Shown here: positions 33,901-43,539 of the stretch, piece after piece
How the letters are laid out: every line of letters starts with the position of its first letter
Numbering within the stretch: position 1 is the first letter of the stretch
NCBI GenBank assembly: GCA_004431415.1
Contig: QPMI01000648.1
Span: 62,001-126,000 of the forward strand
Direction of reading: 5' to 3'
DNA length: 64,000 nt
DNA from: Cyanophora paradoxa
Lineage: Eukaryota > Glaucocystophyceae > Cyanophorales > Cyanophoraceae
The notes under the pieces: model-generated
Databases searched by the model: none
The model's input: only the letters and a program-made list of their open reading frames with translations
What the model was told of the DNA's origin: nothing
Made by a program: the position numbers and the translations under genes

Positions 33901-36900
33901 CCCAGCTCGAGGGGGCCGGCGGGTCGGGGCGGACGGCGGTGATGAAGCCGGTGTGGCCGGCGAGCTGCTGCAGGTCCCCCATCGAGTCCTGCGGGAGGCA
34001 AGAAGTTAGAGGAAGGGGGGTAGAGGTACATGGGAGAGGGAGGGGAGGGGGGCGGACGAGGTCCCAGACGCGGACGGAGTTGTCGACGCTGCTCGACACG
34101 ATCCGCTTCAGGTCCTGCGGGGCTGTTAGGGGCTGGAAAGAAGGCGGAGGAGGGCGGCGGGGGGCGGGGGCGGGCCCCGGAGGCGGCGACGGCGGTGACG
34201 AAGGTCGTGTGCCCCACAAGCTGCTGCACCTGCGCGCCGCGGCGGGGCGGAGAGGAAGGGGAGAGCGGGTTCGCTGTCAGAGGCAGCTTTATATAGCCCG
34301 GAAGGGTACAGGGGGGAGGCGGCCGACCTCGGTGCCGGACTCGACGTCGAAGACGAGGATGGACTTGTCGGCGCTCCCGCTCACCACCCGCCGCCCGTCC
34401 TGCCGGAAAAACGTTGGGGCGGGAACGGCGGGGCGGAGGCGGGGGCGGCGGCGGTGGGGTCAAACTAAGCCAAGCTAAGCTTATCTAAGGGGGGGGCTAA
34501 GCTAATCCCAGCTAAGGGAGGGGTGCGGGGGCGGGAGCGGACGGCGGAGAAGAGGACGGAGGCGACGGCCGCCGTGTGGCCCTGCGCCCCCGCCCCGCCC
34601 CGTCAGCGCCCCCGGCCTCGCCCACTCCTGCCCGCAGCGCCCACGTCTAGTTCCGTCTAGCGCGCCCCTCTTATTCTTCGCCTTTGGACGTCGCCTCTAT
34701 CCCGCAGGGCCCTTGGAGTGGAGTGGCGGACCTGGAGCTCCTGGAGCTCGCTGCCGGACTCGGCGTCGTAGACGCGGGTCACCTTGTCCCGGCACCCCGC
34801 CGCCACCCGCGCCCCGTCCTGCCGCCCCCGTCAGAACGGAGCGGAGCGGGAGGGACGATCGAGTGGGCGGACCGGGGAGAGGGCGAGGGCGGTGACGGTG
34901 AGCTCGCGGAGCTGGAGCCGCAGCCGCTCCGCCCGCTTCTCCACGTCCCACACCCGCAGCACCTGCGTGCGCCGCCCCGGCTCGGCCCCAGCTCGGCCAG
35001 ACTTGCTAGCCTCCCGCAGGGCCCGCCCGCCCGCCCGCGTCCCGGGTGGACCTTCTCGTCGCTCGCGAAGAGCACCCGCTCGCCGTCCTGCGCGGGGGGC
35101 GCCAGCTTAGCTTGGGAGGGAAGCGGGGGCGGGCGAGGGGGCGGGCGGACGGCGGAGATGGCGACGTGCTTCACCTGCGTCGAGTGCTTCGCCATCTGCG
35201 GGGGCCGGGCCGGGGTGAGCGGGGTGAGCGGGGCGGCGGGTCGGCGCCCTCTCGTCTAGTTATAACTCTAATATGATTCACGGGTCTTGGGGCGCGCCTG
35301 CATGATCTCGGCGCCGGACTCGGCGTCCCAGACGCGCACGGCGCAGTCGTCCCCGCCCGACACCACCCGCCGCCCGTCCTGCCAACGAGAGTGAGCCGCG
35401 CCAGAAGAAGAAGAAGAAGAAGACGGAAGGAAGCCAAGGAGGCGGGGAAGAAGAAGAAGAAGGGGCGGTGCCCGGCCGGCCGGCACGGCGGAAAAGACCC
35501 GCCCATAACTTCCAAAGTGGGAAACGGCAAGAAGAAGGGGCGCGGGCGCGGGCGGGGGCGCGGGCGCGGGCGGGGGCGCGGGGGCGGGGGCGCGGACCGC
35601 GGAGACGGCGACGCCGGAGACGGCCTCCGCGTGCCCCGCAAGCTGCCCCACCTGCGCCCGCGCCCGGCCCCGCAGCTTGAGCAGAGGAGAGGAGAGGAGA
35701 GAGGAGAGGAGCGGCTTCTTCGTGGGCACCTGCGCGCCCGTCTCGCCGTCCCTGAGAGAGCGCGGCTCGGCGTGAGAATGGATGTGATGGATGGGATGGG
35801 ATGGGAGGAGGCTGAGGGGGGCGCGCCATATCCGGACGGTCTTGTCGAGGCTCCCCGAGACCACGCGGCGCCCGTCCTGCCGAGCCGGGCGGGTCAGCGC
35901 GGGCAGGCGGCCCAGGCCGGGCGGGGCGGGGCGCGCCGCGGAGAAGGCGAGGGCGGTGACGGGGGCCGCGTGGCCCCCCATCTCCACCACCTTCGTCCCC
36001 GTGTCCCCGTCCCTGCGCCGGGCCGGCGTCAGGGATAGATGACCGACAGATTATTAGGAGTAGGGGCTTCGTTAGATTAGTTAGTTAGATAGATAGATAG
36101 GTTGGATTGGTTATTGGAGGGGTGCAGGCGCGCCACATCCAGACGGTGCAGGCGTCGCCGGCGGCCACGATGCGCTTCCCGTCCGACGAGGCGGCGACGC
36201 CCGAGACCTGCCCCCCGGCCCCGCCCCGTGAGCCGAGCCGAGCCAAGCCGAGCTACGCCGAGCGGAGCTTGAGTTCTCAGATTTCAGATTCCGAGGTTCG
36301 CTGCTAGATGAGACGACCGGGGCGGGGCGGGGCGGGGCCAAGCTAAGCAGGTGCTCTTAGCTAAATTCGCTGCTAGATGAGACGGGCGGGGCGGGGCAGG
36401 GGGATACGCTGAGCTGAGCTTTAGTTCTTAGATTCGCTGTTCGATCAGAGGGGCGGGGCGGGGCGGGGGCTCACGGAGGATCCGGGGGAGACGAGGGCGG
36501 GGCGGGAGTTGGTGCGGCACCCGTCCAGCCGCGCCCCCCGCAGGTCCGCCCCCGACAGGCACGCCTCCTGCCCCCGCCCGCCCGCCCCGTCAAGCCTCGA
36601 ATTCGATTCGAGGCGGTTTCCCAGCTCGCAGCGGGCGCCGTTAAGGAGAACAGAGCGCCTCGACAGGTCACTCCCATTAAACCCTCTTAACGCAAAGCTT
36701 TGAAGGGACCGTGAAGCTCTAGACCCGGGGCGGACCTGGAGGGAGCAGGCGCGGAGGTCGGCGCGGCGGAGGTCGGCCCCCGCCGCCTCGAGGCGCCACA
36801 GGTTCGCCCCCGCCAGGCGCGCCCCGGAGAGGTCCCGCCCCGCCATCGACACGTGCGCTGCGCCGCGGCGGTCAGGAAGGAAAGGAAGCAGAAAGAGGCC

Positions 36901-39900
36901 TAGGCTCTAGGCTCTAGAAAGAGACTTTGTTCGTGCGGGGGCGGGGGCGGGCGCGCCGGCGACGAGGACGGTGGCGGCGTTGGCGGCGGCGAGGACGGCC
37001 GGGGAGCCGTCGGCGACGCCCTCCGCGCGGCTCGCCTCCACCAGCCCGAACAGCGCCTGCCGAGACGAAGAAGAGGAGGAGGTCAGAGGGAGAGCTCGAG
37101 CCGGAGGAGGGGGGGCCTCGAGATCTAAGACGACCTAGCAGACGATCTAGCATTTAAGATTTAAGACCTACGATCCAGCAGCAGCAGAACGTCGAGCGGG
37201 CGGTGGCTACGATCTAGGTGTAAGATCTAAGACGATCTAGCAGCAGAACATCGAGCGGGGCGGGGCGGGGCGGGGCGGGTGCGGGCCTGGGCGAGGTGGG
37301 ACTCGGGCTCGTTCTGGGCGGCGTCCGCCAGGAACCGCACCAGCGTCGCCTCCCCCGACAGGGGCCTGCCCGAGGGGGAGATAAGAGAGGGAGAGGGAGG
37401 GGGGAGAGGAATGGGGAGGGGCGCAGGGGGCGTTAGTTATCCTCGGCTTCAGCCGAGTGGGGGGGAGAATTAAGGGCGGCGGCGGAGGGGCGGGGGACGG
37501 GCCTGGTGGCGAGGTCGATGTGCTCGCAGGGGTCCCGCCCCTCCCCCGCCTCCTCCTCCCCCGTCACCTGCCCCCGCGCGACCCGTCAGCACTCGGACGC
37601 CGCTGGGAGTGGTTGCGGGGACCCGACGCCGAGCCCTCTTCCCCGCTCTTACATTCTACCCGAGCGGGGCGGGGGCGGGGCGGGGCGGGGGCGGACGGCG
37701 GCGAGGATGGCCTCTGCGGCGAGGAACTCGAGGAGGGTCTTGTGCACGAAGGCGAACCCCAGCGCCTCCCCCGCACGCCACCGCCGCAGCGGGCAGCTGC
37801 GCCCGCACCGAAAGCCCCGCTCAGCTTCTTCTTCCATCTATCTATCTTCCTCTGCCTCGCTCGCCTGTTGCGGACGAAGAGGAGCTCGCCGTCGTCCAGC
37901 AGCCGCTCGCACGCCCGCTGCTCCGCCGAGGCCCCCGCCCTCTGCGAGGCGCACGGGGGGCCGGTTACATTGGTCGGAGGAAGTTTCTTTGTAGAGGACC
38001 GGGGGAGCAGGCCTTGGCCTGCTTGGCCTTGCCCGTCTGGACGGAGACCTGGCTGGTTCCCATCTGGAAGCGAAGGTTAACGTGAGACTGGGGGTACAGC
38101 GCGACAATGAGAATGAGAAAAGGGGTACGCGAAAGAGGAGGACGGCGAGGCGCCTGCAGAGGTCCATCCCCGCCTCCACGAGCCCCTCCTCGTCCCCCGC
38201 CCACGCTGCCCGCCCGGGGTACGCGATTAAAAGCTTGGGAGAGGGGGGGAGGGGAGGAGGCGAGGGCGGGGGGAGGGAAGGGCGCACCGGCAGCGCCCTT
38301 GAGACGGTTGCCGCGCCACAGCTCGCGCCTGGGGGCGGGGCGCGGAGCCAAGTCAGAACAGGGCGGGTGGGTCTCGGGCTCAGGTGATCGGTCACCTGAG
38401 CCAGTCCTCCACAAAGGCGCGGTAGAGGGCGCGGGGCCCCAGCCCGCGGCCCTCTCCCCTGCGGGTCGGGGCCGGGTCAAGATAGGGCTGGCCCAGTCTT
38501 CTGCTCTCCGGAGGGGAAGGGGGTCGCACCGGCCCTCGCCGACGGCCTCGGCGGCGCGCTGCGGGAGGACGCGCGCCAGCATCGAGAGCGTGAACGGGTT
38601 CTCCACCAGGCTGCCCGGAGAAGCGAGGGGTGTCAGAGCGTCTAAGGTAAAGGAGGGCGGGCTGAGGGGCGGGGCGGGGCGGGCCTGGCGAGGCCCGGGG
38701 TGCGGCGGAGCTCGGCGGCGTAGCGCTCGAAGGACCAGGCGTCGCCGTCCCGCGCGTGCTGCAGTGCGTACTTCCCCAGGTACTGCCCCCGCAGAGGAGT
38801 CAACCTAGGTCCCGTCTTGATGGAGGGGAGGGGGCGGGGCGGCGGACCTCCTCCACTTGGAAGCGGTTGAAGGGCCGCGTCGCCAGCTGCGAACGAAGTC
38901 ACCACACCCGACGAGGTCCGACCGAAGCGCGCCGCACGTACCTGGCGGAGCTTGGAGACCTCGAACTGGCCTCCCTCCACCGGCGCGAACGTCCTCTGCT
39001 TAGGCGGCTCAGACGAGGCTCAGATGGGGGAGGGGGGAGGGGGGGAGGGGCCCGCCTCGGGCCGCTTGGTGGGAAGCGACGCAAGGTACTCGGTCCTGGG
39101 TACGGATTCAGCTGGCAGGCTCCTGGGGGGGAGAAAGGGGGGTACGCGCCGGCAGGAGATGATGACGGCGCTGGCGAAATCGCCGATGCCATTGGAATCC
39201 CACAGGTTGCCGGTCTCGCCCGTCTCGTCGTACCCGTCCAGAAGCAGCACGAGCCCCATCCTGGGGGCCCTTCAGGGGTACAGCGGATGGTGGTCGCGTG
39301 GGGTACGCCGCACCGGCGGCGGACGTCCGCGAGGGCCTCTGGGGCCAGCCCGAGGCGCGCGGCGACCGCCTGCGGGGGATATGCGCAGTCAGAGCGGCTG
39401 AGCGCCGCGGGGGAGGGGGGTACAGGGACGGCTCGCCTGGCGGACGGCCTTGCGTACCCCCCCGGGGGCGTCCGCGAGCTCGGGGAGGGGTACGAGGACC
39501 GTCGCGGGGAGCTGGCCTGAGGGATCCGCCGCCCCGCCCCGCACCTGGGCCGCCCCCGCGCTCAGAAAGAAAAAAGGCGAAAAAAGAAAGAGAGCAGAGG
39601 GGGCGCGCCCACTGGTGGCAGACGCGGCGGTGCGCGAAGCGGAGGAACGTGCTCTTCGAGGTGCCCTGACGCCGTCCGTACCCCCCCGTAAGGGGGGAAG
39701 AGAAGGGGGAGGGAGGGAGAGGGGGGGGTACGGGCGCACGGCGTCGCCGAGGAGGAGGAGGGCGCGGTGGCGGGCGGCGCGGGCGAGGTCCGCCCCGGCG
39801 CCGGCCTCGGGGGGCGCCGCCGGGGCCGCGAACTGCCGCAGGAACGCCGTCGCCTGCGAAGACGCCTTTGAAAACAAGGAAGGGAAGGGAAGGGAAGGGA

Positions 39901-42900
39901 GGGGGCGGGCCTCGGCGTCGAGGTCGAGGGCCTCGCGGCGGGCGGGGTCGGTGGCGGTCGGGGGCACGTAGAGGGCGAGCCCCGCCGTCAGGTCGTCCCG
40001 CTCCAGCTCCGCCCGCCCGTACTGCGCGCGAGCAGCACCGCGTGAGGTCTCTTGCGGCACGCCACGACGGCGTTCTGGCGTGGGAGGGGGCGGGGGCGGA
40101 CCTTGGCGAGGGCCGCCAGCAGCGGGTCGTTCGCCGCCGACGCCTCGTGGCTCTGCGAGGGGGCGGGGCGGGGCGGGGCGAGGCGGCGGGCGGGGCGGGC
40201 GTCAGGGGCAGCTCTTCGGCGGGGCGCGGGGCCTGCGGCTCGGGGGACGGGACGGGGCGGGGCGGGGGCGCGCCAGGGCGATGGGGTCGGGGGCCGAGGG
40301 GCCGCCGTCCGCCAGCCGCGCGTCCGTCTGCGAACGAAGTGAGGGGGGGAGGGGGGGGGCGGGGGACGAGGGCGCGGGAGCGAGCTACGCAAGCTATGCA
40401 AGCTATGCTACGCAAGCTATGCAAGCTGGGCGAAGCCGACATTGGGGTCTTGGCGAGGCTGAGAGCCGAGGGGGGAGCGATGGTGCGGGAGCAAGCTAAG
40501 AGCGGAAAACTGAGCCTCGCAAGCTATGCAACCCGGACCTGGGGGTCGTCGATGCGGAAGGCGATGTCCTCGGCCGCCCGCGCCGCCTCCCGCCCGTGCG
40601 CCTTCCGGAGGGGGGGCGCCGGCGAGGTGAGGGGCGGGCGGGGCGGGGCGGGGGGAACGAGGCTAGGAGCCCGGGAGCCCAGAGGCAAGAGCCTAGGGTG
40701 CGAGGACGGGGGCCTAGAGGCAGGCGAGAGCCTAGGGTCCGGGCGGGTCGGGCGGGGGCGCACGTCGCAGGCGGGGAAGCGGCGGAGGCGCATGGCGAGG
40801 GCCTCGCTCGCGTGCGGCGTCACGCCCTCCCGCGGCTCGCAGTACGCCACCACGATCGCCTGCGAACGAAGTGAGGGGGAGGGGGGGGCATGGCGGCCCG
40901 GGGTACAGGAGCGGACCTTCTCGAGGTCGTAGGCGTAGCTGAACTCCTCCCCGCAGTACTGCGACACCACCGACCTGCCCCCGCGCCGGGTCAGGGGGAG
41001 GGGGAGGGGGGGGGGGGGGGGGGGGGGGGGGAGCAGAGCGTACTTGGAGGACGCGAAGAAGACGAGGTGCGTGCAGTTCCGCACGGCCCGCGCCACTGCC
41101 CGGGGCGCGGGGCGCGGGGTCAGGGGGGCTAGGGAGGGGAGGTAGTGGAAGGGTAGGGGGGGCCCACCCTCGTCGACCCAGCGCATGCCTGGGATGGGGG
41201 GGATGGTTAGAGTTAAGAGTGGAGATGGGAGGGGGAGAAGGGCTGGGAGGGGTACCGGCGGCGATCTGCATCTCGTCGAACCTGTGGCGATTCGATCGGC
41301 GGGTTTTTCCGGAGGGCGGGGGGAGGAAGGGCGGGGGGTACCAGCACGAGACGCCCCGAGCCTCGAGCGCCTCTTTGATGGGGCGGACGATCGCACCGTT
41401 CGCGTGCGCGTACGAGACGAACACGCGGACCTGAACACTCGAGGTTCGAATCTGGGGATAAAACAGAAACGGAAAAAATAGGGAGGGGGGGTACCGCGGG
41501 GGCGTCTGCGGGGAGCTCGCCGCGGGCCCAGTTGGGGGCCGCCGCGTCCCGAGAGACCGCCGCCTGCGACCGAAGGCCCTCAGGCGCGGCGGGCGCGGCG
41601 CTCCGCTGTCCGTGCCCCCGCGCGGCTCTGCTTCCCCCCCCCCCTCCACTTCGCGTGTACCCCGGGGCACCTTCTCCCAGGTGACCTTGCGGCGGACCTC
41701 GGACCAGCTCCCCGCCGCGCGCTCCCGCCGCGCGATGCGCTGCAGCGCCTCCGCGAACGACTCCAGCCGCCCGTCGTACCCGGGATCCCCCTCCGCCCCC
41801 AGCGGCCACGTCCACTGCGCAGAATTGATCCGAGGTCAGATTCGATCCGAGATTTGATCCAGGTCAGATTTGATCCGACCTGGAACTGGCGGAGGCGCAT
41901 GTCGAGGCCGAGGGGGAAGGCGGCGACGGCCTCGGCGGGGTCCTCCACGAAGAGCGGGCACACGTCCCGCCCCGAGTCGATCGCTGCCGTCCAGTCAGGC
42001 CCGACCAGTCAGGCTTCCAAAGCTTCTCCAAAGCTTCTATGCTTCTAGGTCTCTAGGCTTCTAAGCTTGTTCTAAGCAGTCAGGTCCGAAGCGGCGGCAT
42101 GGGGACCCCCTTTGCTCCAAGGCTTCTAAGGCTTCTAAGTTCTAAGGCTATTGGGCTTCTTCTAAGCTTCTAAGCTTCAAAGCTTCTTCTTCTGAGCTCG
42201 CGGGTGCACCGTCGTTGAGGGCGGCGAGGGAGCGCGCGTCGGCGGCCGAGGCGCGTGACGTCACGAAGACGAAGGCCCGGCAGCCGCACCCCGCCTCCCC
42301 CGCCCCCGTGCCCGGGCCCGGGCCCGGGCCCCCCTCACACGCTCCGCCCCCGTCCCCGCTGGGCGCGAGGGTAAGGGAAGCGGAGGGGAGGGGGAGCGGG
42401 AGAGGGGTACCAGATGTCGAAGGCGTAGTCGTCGCGGAGGTCCGTCAGGACGTGCCCTAGCCGCTCGAGGTCCCCGGGGGTACCGCAAACGTGCACCCGC
42501 AGCCGCCGGCGTCTCCGGGGGGCGCCCGCCTCGTCCACTGCGGGGGGGCGGGCGGGCGGGCGTGGGCGGGGCGCGCGGGGCCGCAGGCGGGGCGGGCGCG
42601 GCGCACCCGACACGACCGAGCCGCGATGCGAGAGGGCGTGGGATACGCCCTGCGGGGCCTCTGGCTGCTCGCCGTGCGGCGAGCCGTGCATGGGCGGCGG
42701 CTCCGCCGGGACGAGCAAGGGCGCCGGCGGCGCCTTTCCGTTCTTGCCCTTCGAGCCCTCAGGGGCGGACGCTACGGTCGGGCCGGGTTTCTGTGGCTCT
42801 TCGGCGGCCCTGGAGGCGGGCCGGACGGCCGGCGACGGCAGCGCCGGGGGCGCAGGGCCGGGCCGCAGCTCGACCCGGACTTCCTCGTGGCCTGCGGCGC

Positions 42901-42916
42901 GTCGGACGGAGCGCAT
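30919..42916 (-). CDS. TIR-TIR-NACHT-pentapeptide-WD40 STAND protein (NLR-like), about 12 kb, dozens of exons
   Basis: Candidate ATG at 42916; stop at 30919-30921 after an acidic Gly-rich tail. N-terminus: a Pro-rich linker, then a degenerate TIR-like domain (42500-41600: CRAFVFVTSRASAADARSLA; GRDVCPLFVEDPAEAV). Next a better TIR (41440-40770): VRVFVSYAHANGAIV, LEARGVSCW, then SVVSQYCGEEF, which keeps the Cys-x-x-Glu of NAD-cleaving TIRs. NACHT NTPase: Walker A split by an intron at about 39665-39750 (LLLLGDA + GTSKSTFLRF, with Ser where the third Gly is usual), Walker B at about 39220-39260 (GLVLLLDGYDE), and the helical-domain signature FVHKTLLEFLAAEAI at about 37700-37760. Pentapeptide repeats at 36470-36850 (RDLSGARLAGANLWRL; SGADLRGARLDG). 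Then at least a dozen WD40 units from 36200 to 31800 (DGRRVVSGSLDKTVRIW; AGHTGFITAV). STAND proteins are signal-triggered oligomerising switches; WD40 would sense, TIR would signal (inference). Most likely an innate-immunity or cell-death receptor. Confidence 0.75.
31138..31225 (+). repeat. G-rich tract with potential quadruplexes (intron of the STAND gene)
   Basis: More than 80 bases consist almost only of G, with single T (and a few C) breaks between runs of 3-12 G. It lies on the non-template side of an intron, so the pre-mRNA carries the C-rich strand. Similar pure G runs occur in introns at 24064-24090, 32923-32946 and 41006-41031. Confidence 0.8.
33671..33912 (-). repeat. Direct duplication inside an intron of the STAND gene
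   Basis: About 75 bases at 33671-33745 (GCCGCCTCGGGCTCTAGG...) recur with a few changes at 33840-33912, ending in TCTAGATCCC in both. They flank a GC-rich spacer in a WD40-region intron. Confidence 0.7.
42003..42195 (-). repeat. Degenerate AAGCTTCT minisatellite in an intron
   Basis: Many imperfect copies of AAGCTTCTAAGG-like units lie in the intron between two TIR-region exons. The same AAGCYT-type unit recurs in other introns (40384-40430; 47764-47876; 34462-34515) and in intergenic DNA at 51070-51115. Confidence 0.7.
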
Positions 42917-43060
42917 GGACGCCCCGCGAGAGGGAGCGCCGCACCATGGACGACCTGGCCCGGCGGATGCGGCGCCGGCGGGGGCGCTCCCGGGTTGGAG
43001 CCGTGCCGTTCCCCAACCGTCCGCGGCGCGGACGGGACGCAGCCCCTGCACACCACCAAG

Positions 43061-43510
43061 TCAGTCGCAAATCTTAGCTAAGGAAGCTTCAGCTTCTTCA
43101 CGTTCAATCGACGCGGGCGCGGAACGCACATGGAGGGCGTTTAGCGGCTGCGCGATTGCCGCAAATCGGACAGGCTCTGAATGGCTTGAATTGGCTTCGG
43201 ACGTAGCCGTGGACCTAAAGGAGCCCCGAGCGCCGTCGGCGTCAGATTGTGCGCCAGGACCTTTCTTCAGCGAGACACGCCTGTACCCCACTGAGTTCTC
43301 ATCCCCCCTGCAGTCTGGAGCTCGCGCGTGGTCAACGTTGGCCGTCACTGACTCGGCCGCCTTCCAGAGCAGTAGCGGCGGCGAAACTGAGCATCCGAAC
43401 CGAAATCCCCGTGTGTTCGTAGCTTGTTCGTAGCTCGCGAGGACCGGTTGGAGCTTTCGCCGCGGGCCGACCACAAGCTCGAAAAGACGAGCCGTAGCTT
43501 CCCCGTTCAT
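43061..43510 (-). CDS. Small ORF of uncertain status upstream of the STAND gene
   Basis: ATG at 43510 opens a 149-codon frame (MNGEATARLFELVVGPRRKLQP...) ending in a stop at 43061. Codon composition is less GC-biased than its neighbours and no domain is recognised. Its ATG is only 29 bases from that of the divergently transcribed formin. It could be a small gene or a 5' exon of the STAND gene; a GC or GT donor in the right place was not found. Confidence 0.25.
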   Translation of the reverse strand: MNGEATARLFELVVGPRRKLQPVLASYEQATNTRGFRFGCSVSPPLLLWKAAESVTANVDHARAPDCRGDENSVGYRRVSLKKGPGAQSDADGARGSFRSTATSEANSSHSEPVRFAAIAQPLNALHVRSAPASIEREEAEASLAKICD

Positions 43511-43539
43511 CTGCGCAGCTCGAGCCCCAGCCGCCGAAG

